A stretch of DNA of 64,000 nucleotides, taken from positions 310,001 through 374,000 of the forward strand of contig JAIXZO010000001.1 in the NCBI GenBank assembly GCA_027489535.1, read 5' to 3'. The position numbers and the translations under genes were made by a program. Shown here one piece after another: positions 53,905 through 64,000 of the stretch. This DNA comes from Hyphomicrobiales bacterium. Its GTDB lineage: Bacteria > Pseudomonadota > Alphaproteobacteria > Rhizobiales > Beijerinckiaceae. The notes below the pieces were generated by a model. It was not told where the DNA came from, did no database searches, and saw only the letters and a list, made by a program, of their open reading frames with translations. Each line of letters starts with the position of its first letter. Positions within the stretch are counted from its first letter, which is position 1.

Positions 53905-54555
53905 ATGAAGCTGCTGCTCGTTAACCCGAACACCAATGCACGCACCACGGCGGCGATGGTGGACATCCTGCGCGGTGCCGCCCCGGTCGGGGTGGAGGTG
54001 CACGGCATCACCGCACCCTCGGGCCCGCCGATGATCATCGAGGAGCCCGATCTGCTCCGGGCGGAATCCGTTGTGGCGGGGATGCTGCCTGAGATCGTCG
54101 CCCTCTCCCCCGACGCCGTCGTCGTCGCCGCCTTCGGCGATCCGGGCTTGCAGGCGCTCAGGAGCGCTTTGTCCGTGCCCGTCGTCGGGATCGGCGAGGC
54201 GGGACTGACGGAAGCCGCGTCCTTCGGCCCCTTCGCGGTCGTGACGACGACGCCCGGCCTCGTCGGTTCAATCGCCCGCATGGCCGCCGATTGCGGACAT
54301 GGCGGGCTGTTTCGCGGCGTGTTCCTGACCGACGGCGACCCGACTGAACTGACGGCCGATCCGCCGGCACTCGCCGAAGCGCTCGAAGCCGCGTGTCTGC
54401 GGGCCCGCGACGAGGCGGGCGTCGCCGCCGTCGTCATCGGCGGCGGCCCCTTGGCGACGGCCGCGCGACGTCTTTCGGCCACGCTCGCCTTTCCCGTCGT
54501 CGAACCGCTGCCGGCCGCATTGCGGGCCGCGAGGCGGGCGGCGCGCGGCCCGTAG
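53905..54555 (+). CDS. Asp/Glu (hydantoin) racemase family protein lacking the usual cysteines
   Basis: A 216-residue protein with the family N-terminus LLLVNPNTNARTT and the two-lobed Asp/Glu racemase fold. In typical members each lobe carries one catalytic cysteine, in xCFxDPG-type and GCAxM-type loops; here the equivalents read AAFGDPG (near residue 77) and IGGGPLAT (near 180), with Ala and Gly instead. It could be an inactive or differently acting homologue. It starts 107 bases after the receptor gene and precedes a tricarboxylate-type receptor gene. Confidence 0.8.
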   Translation: MKLLLVNPNTNARTTAAMVDILRGAAPVGVEVHGITAPSGPPMIIEEPDLLRAESVVAGMLPEIVALSPDAVVVAAFGDPGLQALRSALSVPVVGIGEAGLTEAASFGPFAVVTTTPGLVGSIARMAADCGHGGLFRGVFLTDGDPTELTADPPALAEALEAACLRARDEAGVAAVVIGGGPLATAARRLSATLAFPVVEPLPAALRAARRAARGP

Positions 54556-54640
54556 CCGCTTCGGTTCAAAGCCCGTTTCGAGTTGTCCGACCCGCATCCG
54601 CGCCCTAGCTTGAACGCAACGAAAGTCGGGGAGGACATAC

Positions 54641-55618
54641 ATGACGAACGCAATCGATCGCCGCAGCGTGACGGCCGGGCTGCTCGCCGCGATGGTGCTG
54701 CCGGGTGCGGCGCGCGCGCAGGAGTTTCCGAAAGGGCGCACCATCAAGCTCGTGGTGCCGTTCCCGCCCGGCGGCGCGACGGACGTCATCGGCCGCATCA
54801 TGGCCGACAAGATGGGCCAAAACTGGGGTGCGACGATCACGGTCGAAAATCGCCCGGGTGCAGGCGGCAATATCGGCGTCGATGCGGTCGCGAAATCCGA
54901 GACCAACGGCGACACCTTCCTCATCGTGTCGGTCGGCATGGCGACGAACCGCTATCTCTACGCCCGCATCAACTACGACCCCGTCGCCGACTTCGTCCCC
55001 GTCTCCCTCGTCGCCATGGTGCCGAACCTGCTCGTGGTCGGAAAGCACCTGCCCGTGAACAGCGTGGCCGAGCTGATCGATTACGCCAAGAAGAACCCCG
55101 GCAAGCTGAATTACGGCTCCTCGGGCGTCGGCACCTCGGTGCATCTGTCTGGCGAGCTGTTCCAGAAGCTCACCGGCACCTCGATGACGCATGTGCCCTA
55201 TCGCGGCACGGCGCAGGCGACGCAAGACCTGCTGGGCGGCCGCATCGACCTGATGTTCGACAATATCAGCCAGATCCTCCCGCAGGTGCAGGCCGGAAAC
55301 GTCAAGGCGCTCGGCATCACCACGGCCAAACGCTCGCCCGTGACGCCGGAATTCGTGCCGGTGGCGGAAACGGTGCCCGGCTTCGACGTGTCGTCCTGGT
55401 TCGCGCTTTATCTGCCCTCCAAGACGCCCGCGCCGATCATAGCCCAATATGCGGGCGCCGCGCGCGCCGCCGCGCAGGATGCCGACGTGCGGCGCAAGCT
55501 GGAGGCCACCGGCGCCGTCGTGGTCGGCTCCTCGCAGGAGGAGCTTGCGGGCTTCCTGCAAAGCGAGATGAAGACCTGGGGCGAACTCATCCGCACCGCC
55601 GGCATCAAGGTGGATTGA
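54641..55618 (+). CDS. Tripartite tricarboxylate transporter (TTT) substrate-binding protein, Bug family
   Basis: A 325-residue periplasmic receptor with an N-terminal Tat-like signal (DRRSVTAGLLAAMVLPGAARAQ) and the Bug fold: LVVPFPPGGATDVIGR (about 38-53), VENRPGAGGNIGVDA and YGSSGVGTSVHLSGE. TTT receptors bind carboxylates such as citrate or aromatic acids, with TctA and TctB membrane partners; neither is present in the window, so this is an orphan receptor, common in this family. The gene is followed by two tandem hairpins. Confidence 0.9.
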   Translation: MTNAIDRRSVTAGLLAAMVLPGAARAQEFPKGRTIKLVVPFPPGGATDVIGRIMADKMGQNWGATITVENRPGAGGNIGVDAVAKSETNGDTFLIVSVGMATNRYLYARINYDPVADFVPVSLVAMVPNLLVVGKHLPVNSVAELIDYAKKNPGKLNYGSSGVGTSVHLSGELFQKLTGTSMTHVPYRGTAQATQDLLGGRIDLMFDNISQILPQVQAGNVKALGITTAKRSPVTPEFVPVAETVPGFDVSSWFALYLPSKTPAPIIAQYAGAARAAAQDADVRRKLEATGAVVVGSSQEELAGFLQSEMKTWGELIRTAGIKVD

Positions 55619-55623
55619 TCGAG

Positions 55624-55683
55624 CGGGGCGGGAAGACCCGCCCCGTTCTTGCGGGCCTCGGCGGGGAGACCCGCCCCGTTTTC
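55624..55683 (+). terminator. Two tandem terminator-like hairpins
   Basis: First hairpin: arms CGGGGCGGG (55624-55632) and CCCGCCCCG (55637-55645), AAGA loop, then TTCTT. Second: arms GGCGGG (55660-55665) and CCCGCC (55670-55675), GAGA loop, then CCGTTTTC. Both contain the same AGACCCGCCCCGTT sequence, so the second looks like a diverged duplicate. They end the TTT receptor transcript before the enolase-superfamily gene. Confidence 0.75.
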
Positions 55684-55776
55684 ATGGCCGCCTGCCGAGC
55701 GCGGGGCCGCGCGGGTTGACCTTCGGGGCGCGGACGGCGAGCTTGGGCGCAAGAAACGCAGCCGAGGAAACCGCCC

Positions 55777-56865
55777 ATGTCCCGCATCGAGCGCATCGTC
55801 GCCGATCATTACCTGATCCCGCTCCCCGAAGTCCTGTCGGACTCCATGCACGGGGCCATGACGGTGTTCGAAGTGATCACCGCCCGAATCACCGACTCGG
55901 ACGGTGCCACGGGCATGGGCTGGGCCTTTACCTGCGGCACCAACGGCGCGGCGGCGCATGCCAACATCGTGCGCGATCTCGCGCCGGGGATGATCGGCAC
56001 GGACGCCGACCTCATCGAAGCGCGTTGGCGCGAGAATTGGTGGCGGCTGCATTACGGCGGCCGCGGCGGCTCTGCCTCGCTCGCCGTCTCCGCCGTCGAC
56101 ATCGCGCTGTGGGACCTGAAGGGCAAGAAGGCGAACATGCCGCTGTGGCGGCTGCTCGGCGGCTTCGATCCCAAGGTGCCGGTCTATGCCGGCGGCATCG
56201 ATCTCGATTTCCCGCTCGAAAAACTGCTGAAGCAGACCGAAGGCAATCTCGCCAAGGGCTTCCGCGCCATCAAGATGAAGGTCGGCCGCGCCAACCTGTC
56301 CGAGGACGTCGCCCGCGTGAAGGCCATGCGCGACTTTCTCGGCGACGGCTTCCCGCTGATGGTCGACGCGAACATGAAATGGACGACCGACGAGGCGATT
56401 CGCGCCGCGCGCCGCTTCCGCGATTTCGACCTCGTCTGGATGGAAGAGCCGATGATCCCGGACGATTTCGGCGGCTATGTCCGCCTCGTCCGCGAGGGCG
56501 GCATCCCCATCGCGCAGGGCGAAAATCTGCATACGCTGCATGAGTTCGGCCATCTGATGCAGTCGGGCGGCGTCACCTTCCCCGAGCCCGACGTCACCAA
56601 TTGCGGCGGCATCACCGTCTTCATGAAGGTCGGCCACATGGCCGAAGCCCTCAACCTGCCCGTCACCTCGCACGGCGCGCATGACGTCACCGTGCAATTG
56701 ATGGCCGCGCTGCCGAACCGCAGCTACATGGAGGCCCACGGCTTCGGGCTCGAGCGGTTCCTCAACCGCGCCTTGGAGATCAAGGACGGATTCGCCACCG
56801 CGCCGAGCGATCCCGGCCACGGCCTCGATTTCGATTGGGCGGGCTTGGAGAAACTCCGCGCCTAA
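55777..56865 (+). CDS. Mandelate racemase/muconate lactonizing enzyme family protein (enolase superfamily)
   Basis: A 362-residue enolase-superfamily enzyme. Active-site residues are visible: K166 and K168 in KMKVG, metal ligands D197 in VDANMK, E223 in WMEEP and E249 in QGEN, and a histidine base near H299/H302 in SHGAHD. The K-x-K plus downstream His pattern fits acid-sugar dehydratases or racemases of the mandelate racemase subgroup. It suggests that the receptors nearby import a hydroxy- or sugar acid. Its stop overlaps by four bases that of the convergent acyltransferase gene. Confidence 0.87.
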   Translation: MSRIERIVADHYLIPLPEVLSDSMHGAMTVFEVITARITDSDGATGMGWAFTCGTNGAAAHANIVRDLAPGMIGTDADLIEARWRENWWRLHYGGRGGSASLAVSAVDIALWDLKGKKANMPLWRLLGGFDPKVPVYAGGIDLDFPLEKLLKQTEGNLAKGFRAIKMKVGRANLSEDVARVKAMRDFLGDGFPLMVDANMKWTTDEAIRAARRFRDFDLVWMEEPMIPDDFGGYVRLVREGGIPIAQGENLHTLHEFGHLMQSGGVTFPEPDVTNCGGITVFMKVGHMAEALNLPVTSHGAHDVTVQLMAALPNRSYMEAHGFGLERFLNRALEIKDGFATAPSDPGHGLDFDWAGLEKLRA

Positions 56866-57824
56866 GGCGAGACGCGGCAGCGCGCCACCGCCTCCGCCAA
56901 GCGCCGTTCTTCGTCTGCGGAGAGCGGCGCGAGGCGGTTCGCAAGCAGAGGACTCCCCGCGAGATCCTCGACGATGCAGCTGCAGGCCCGCGCGCATGGA
57001 GCGGGCTCTCCGCCCGTCGCGATGCATTGCGCCGTGCAACTTCCGGCGAAATCCGCGCCGGTCGCGGGCGAGGGGCGCGCGATCCCGGTCTGCACCGCCG
57101 TCCAGACCAGCCCGATCAGGATCGGTTGGTGCAGCAGATAGAAGGCGAGGCCGTGACGGCCCGCGCCGGCGAGCATCCGCGCCGGCAAGGCCGTCGGTCC
57201 GCGGGCAAGCACGTCACGCGTTTTTTCCCATCCGAGAAGACGTCTTCCGGCTGCGATGCCCAGAAGCGTCCATCCGAGCCACGGCAGCAGCGGCACGAAA
57301 TCATTGCTGCGGGGCGGGGCCGGCGACAGTCCCGTCCAGAGCAGTGCCGGATTCGAGAAGATCGGGTGACTGAAAGCGGCCGGCAAAGCGAAGGCTGCTC
57401 CGGCCAGAGCGACGAGCATCGCGCCGGGAAGCCGAAGCAGCGCAAGTCCGATCAGGCTCGCCGCCGCGATGTGGTGGAGAATGCCGAAATAAATCGTGCC
57501 TTCCGGGAAGGCGATCAGCGTCGCTAGCGTGATCAGGGCCGCGGCGCCGGCGATGCGCGCGATGCGAAGTCCCTGACGGCGTGGGTCGACGCCGCGCTGC
57601 GTCGCGAGCACGAGGCTGACGCCGACGAGAAACAGGAAGCTCGCGGCGATGGAGCGCGCGAACCACGCCCATGGCGGCGAGGCCACCGGGTCGAGCGCGA
57701 TCAAGCCGAAAAAGCTCAGATCCCAGGTGAAGTGGTAGACCGCCATCGCGACGAGCGCGGCGCCGCGCGCGACGTCGATGCCGGGGAGGCGGAAGGGCGA
57801 AGGCGTCGGTTCGGCGGGTTTCAT
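56862..57824 (-). CDS. Membrane acyltransferase-like protein (DUF1624 / heparan-alpha-glucosaminide N-acetyltransferase catalytic-like)
   Basis: A 320-residue polytopic inner-membrane protein with about seven helices. The N-terminal [25 protein letters not shown] region carries the conserved DxxRG and histidine of the DUF1624/HGSNAT family, which acylates sugars or lipids on the far side of a membrane. After the last helix the C-terminus is an unusual ~60-residue tail with seven cysteines in a C-x3-C, C-x3-C-x-C pattern, ending ARCRVSP. The ATG at 57824 is preferred; an upstream frame begins with a basic, probably non-coding stretch. Confidence 0.85.
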   Translation of the reverse strand: MKPAEPTPSPFRLPGIDVARGAALVAMAVYHFTWDLSFFGLIALDPVASPPWAWFARSIAASFLFLVGVSLVLATQRGVDPRRQGLRIARIAGAAALITLATLIAFPEGTIYFGILHHIAAASLIGLALLRLPGAMLVALAGAAFALPAAFSHPIFSNPALLWTGLSPAPPRSNDFVPLLPWLGWTLLGIAAGRRLLGWEKTRDVLARGPTALPARMLAGAGRHGLAFYLLHQPILIGLVWTAVQTGIARPSPATGADFAGSCTAQCIATGGEPAPCARACSCIVEDLAGSPLLANRLAPLSADEERRLAEAVARCRVSP

Positions 57825-57924
57825 CTCGGCGACGTTATCTTTCTCCGGCGGAGCGCGCGAGAGCGGCGCTTGCACGGTGGCCCGCGCGAGCCGAAAAGGA
57901 CGGGTCATCATTTCGGGTCACTCG

Positions 57925-58263
57925 ATGCAAGTGCTTTCGCAAGTGTTTTCCGTCTATCTCCTCGCCGCGGTCGCCGAAATCGCAGGATGCTTCGCCTTCT
58001 GGGCCTGGCTGCGCCTCGGCGCGCCCGCGTGGTGGGCGGCGGCGGGCACCGTGAGCCTCGTCGCCTTCGCGGCGCTCCTCACCCGCATCGAGTCGGATTT
58101 CGCGGGCCGCGCCTTCGCCGCTTACGGCGGCGTCTATATCGCGGCGTCGCTTTTGTGGATGATGCTCGTCGAGGGCCGTCGTCCGGATGTTTGGGACGTC
58201 ACGGGGGCGGCGCTTTGCTTGGCGGGCGCGGCCGTGATCCTGCTCGTCCCGCGTTCGGGCTGA
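57925..58263 (+). CDS. YnfA/UPF0060 family small membrane protein
   Basis: A 112-residue protein with four hydrophobic helices and the family sequence [19 protein letters not shown]. YnfA proteins resemble small multidrug resistance transporters and have been linked to efflux, but the physiological role is uncertain. It is divergent from the acyltransferase gene (101 bases between starts) and shares the bidirectional terminator at 58293 with the atp operon. Confidence 0.9.
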   Translation: MQVLSQVFSVYLLAAVAEIAGCFAFWAWLRLGAPAWWAAAGTVSLVAFAALLTRIESDFAGRAFAAYGGVYIAASLLWMMLVEGRRPDVWDVTGAALCLAGAAVILLVPRSG

Positions 58264-58292
58264 GCCGAACTCCGTCATTGCCGCCGGAACGA

Positions 58293-58318
58293 AAAAGGCC
58301 GCCCGGAGGCGGCCTTTT
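58293..58318. terminator. Bidirectional intrinsic terminator between ynfA and atpC
   Basis: Perfect 11-base arms AAAAGGCCGCC (58293-58303) and GGCGGCCTTTT (58308-58318) with a CGGA loop, with A- and T-runs on both flanks. It serves the plus-strand ynfA gene and the minus-strand atp operon, 23 bases from the atpC stop. Confidence 0.88.
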
Positions 58319-58340
58319 GGAATGCGTGACCTGCTCCGGG

Positions 58341-58742
58341 TCAGGCGGCGAGCGCCTTGCGCACGTCGCCGACCTGCGCGAGCCGCTCGGCTGCGCGCAT
58401 GCGGGCGGCGTCCGACGCCGCCGCGGCCACGTCGGCCTGCGCGGCCTTGAGCTCGGCCTCGAAGACCCCGTCGGTCATCTCGGCGGCGGGCACGGCCCGC
58501 TCGGCGAGAATGGTCATGCCCGTGCCCGACACGTCGGCGAAGCCGCCGCGGACATAGAGGCGCGAGACCTGACCGGCCGCGTCGGTGATGACGATCAGGC
58601 CGGGACGGAGCGACGAGATCAGCTTGGCGTGGCCCGCGCCGACGGCGAAATCGCCTTCGGAGCCGGGCACGACGACCTGCTGGACGTCACCGGAGAACAC
58701 CAGGTTCTCCGGCGAGACGAGTTCGAACGGGAAGACGGCCAT
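58341..58742 (-). CDS. atpC: ATP synthase F1 epsilon subunit
   Basis: A 133-residue subunit starting MAVFPFELVSPENLVFSGD, with the N-terminal beta sandwich (VVVPGSEGDFAVGAGHAKLISSLRPG) and a C-terminal helical hairpin rich in Ala/Glu (EAELKAAQADVAAAASDAARMRAAERL). It links rotation of gamma to the c-ring and can inhibit ATP hydrolysis. It is the last gene of the F1 operon and starts 21 bases after atpD. Confidence 0.96.
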   Translation of the reverse strand: MAVFPFELVSPENLVFSGDVQQVVVPGSEGDFAVGAGHAKLISSLRPGLIVITDAAGQVSRLYVRGGFADVSGTGMTILAERAVPAAEMTDGVFEAELKAAQADVAAAASDAARMRAAERLAQVGDVRKALAA

Positions 58743-58763
58743 CGCCGGTCTCCTTCAGTTGGA

Positions 58764-61095
<2,332 letters not shown>

Positions 61096-61114
61096 GCGCC
61101 GCCCCTTTCAGGAA

Positions 61115-63204
<2,090 letters not shown>

Positions 63205-63365
63205 CGGCCGTCTCTCGAATTGTCTGACCCGACCTGGCTTTTCGCGCCGACAGGCCCGGCTGAGCGGGCACCGACACGAAACCCCGTCTGGTGTGGAACG
63301 GACCCCGCCGGAAATCACCGTGCACGCACGGAAATACCCGTTTCGAAGGCCCTGAAGGCGGGGGT

Positions 63366-63394
63366 GACCTAGCATGAGTATCGGGGGTGCGCAA
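63366..63394 (-). promoter_or_regulatory. Candidate promoter for the atp operon
   Basis: Read on the minus strand: -35-like TTGCGC (63389-63394), a 17-base spacer and TAGGTC (63366-63371) as -10-like sequence, about 160 bases upstream of atpH. The hexamers are weak matches. No other stronger candidate was seen in the 360-base gap between atpH and higB, which otherwise holds no gene. Confidence 0.3.
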
Positions 63395-63564
63395 CCCGAA
63401 CGGGACCGTGCCGGGGGCGACTTTGGGCGTGGTCGGGGAATTGGGCAGTCCGCTGGTTGACCCACGACCGGTCAGGTCTGGTCAAGGTCGACCCGGCGGC
63501 TACACTGGAGCCATTTTTGACGTCCAGCGCCGTTACGCTTGACGTATCACGCAAGGGTTTTACG

Positions 63565-63853
63565 ATGGCGATCGTCAGTTATGCCGACGCAAGGACGCCT
63601 CGCTTTGCCGAGGGTGATTTCGTCAAGGCGTTCGCCGGTTTCGCCCGAATGGCCGAGAAGCGCCTGGATCGTTTGGAGGCTGCTCATTCCTTGCAGGATC
63701 TGACCGGGCCTGCCGGGCAACCGGCTCAAGCAGCTGCGAGGAAGCCGTGAAGGTCAGTACAGTATTCGCATCAACGACCAGTGGCGCATCTGTTTTCGCT
63801 GGCCGCACGGCTGGCTGGGACCGCCCGACGTTGAAATCGTAGATTATCATTGA
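63565..63853 (+). pseudogene. higB: HigB-family (RelE superfamily) toxin, frameshifted
   Basis: The first frame from ATG 63565 (AAGGG seven bases upstream) gives a HigB N-terminus (MAIVSYADARTPRFAEGDFVKAF..., to DRLEAAHSLQDL), but it then runs into an unrelated tail and stops at 63750. The normal C-terminal half, [31 protein letters not shown]...DVEIVDYH, is encoded in the next frame and stops at 63853. The change lies within about 63704-63712 in a GGGCC run, consistent with one extra base. HigB normally cleaves mRNA at the ribosome; this copy is probably inactive unless the shift is an assembly error or ribosomal slippage. Confidence 0.85.
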
Positions 63854-63859
63854 GGACCT

Positions 63860-64000
63860 ATGCCCCGCACGCCCATCCACCCGGGAGAGCACCTCGCCGA
63901 GGAACTCGAAACGCTGGGACTTTCCGCGTCCGCCCTGGCCCGGCAACTGCGGGTGCCGACGAACAGGATCACTGGAATCCTGAACGGCCAACGGTCGATC
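63860..64000 (+). CDS. higA: HigA-family antitoxin (XRE type), 3' end cut by window edge
   Basis: The first 47 residues of an addiction-module antitoxin. It begins MPRTPIHPGEHLAEELETLG and shows the start of the helix-turn-helix (SASALARQLRVPTNRITGIL). The ATG follows the higB stop by six bases with GAGG close upstream, as in a normal higBA pair. The frame is open to base 64000. Confidence 0.88.
   Translation, partial: MPRTPIHPGEHLAEELETLGLSASALARQLRVPTNRITGILNGQRSI

Overview
The window is a high-GC (roughly 65%) alphaproteobacterial chromosome segment, most likely from the order Hyphomicrobiales (Rhizobiales). This rests on gene content and order: bolA / J-domain protein / cobS-cobT; DUF1476 / purC-purS-purQ-purL-bolA-grxD; tlpA / argH-lptM-lysA-DUF4175; twin-TM small protein / PduO-type adenosyltransferase / etfB-etfA / 3-hydroxybutyryl-CoA dehydrogenase; and atpHAGDC. 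No species can be named from the sequence alone.

Layout. 0-6 kb: the end of a LacI-type regulator divergent from a beta-hydroxyacid dehydrogenase, then the bolA / J-protein / cobaltochelatase (cobS, cobT) block. 6-20 kb: two acyl-CoA synthetases separated by a palindromic repeat cluster, a minus-strand run (carboxypeptidase, DMT transporter, CobW GTPase), a thiolase, and a minus-strand run DUF1178 / C-N hydrolase / grxC / comF divergent from a methyltransferase. 20-27 kb: the F1-ATPase zeta homologue (DUF1476) and the purine genes, with a TadG-like membrane protein inserted in reverse between purQ and purL, then a bolA-grxD pair for Fe-S handling. 27-38 kb: thiol redox, arginine and lysine biosynthesis, a DUF4175 membrane protein, corrinoid adenosylation and electron-transfer flavoprotein genes, with an inserted PagL-like lipid A deacylase gene. 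38-42.8 kb: HNH endonuclease, dsbB, DedA protein, tRNA-Leu, a sigma-32 factor, an M48 lipoprotein protease and tRNA-Arg. 42.8-50.8 kb: an accessory-looking stretch with a beta-barrel protein, a secreted peptidoglycan-binding protein, an 852-residue protein of degenerate ~52-residue repeats, a secreted esterase and a TPR protein. 50.8-58 kb: a catabolic/uptake cluster with a beta-hydroxyacid dehydrogenase, two orphan solute receptors, a racemase-family protein lacking the usual cysteines and an enolase-superfamily enzyme. 58-64 kb: the F1 operon atpHAGDC on the minus strand and, at the edge, a higBA toxin-antitoxin pair whose toxin is frameshifted.

Connections. CobS/CobT insert cobalt into the corrin ring (their CobN partner is not here) and the PduO-type enzyme adenosylates it; the CobW-family GTPase may be a metal chaperone. 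DUF1476 is 38 kb from the F1 operon whose rotation its homologue inhibits. BolA and CGFS-type GrxD are adjacent, as expected for a complex-forming pair. The most unusual items are the repeat protein, the interrupted pur operon, the broken higB, the PagL insertion and the cysteine-free racemase homologue. I found no CRISPR array, insertion sequence, prophage or rRNA.
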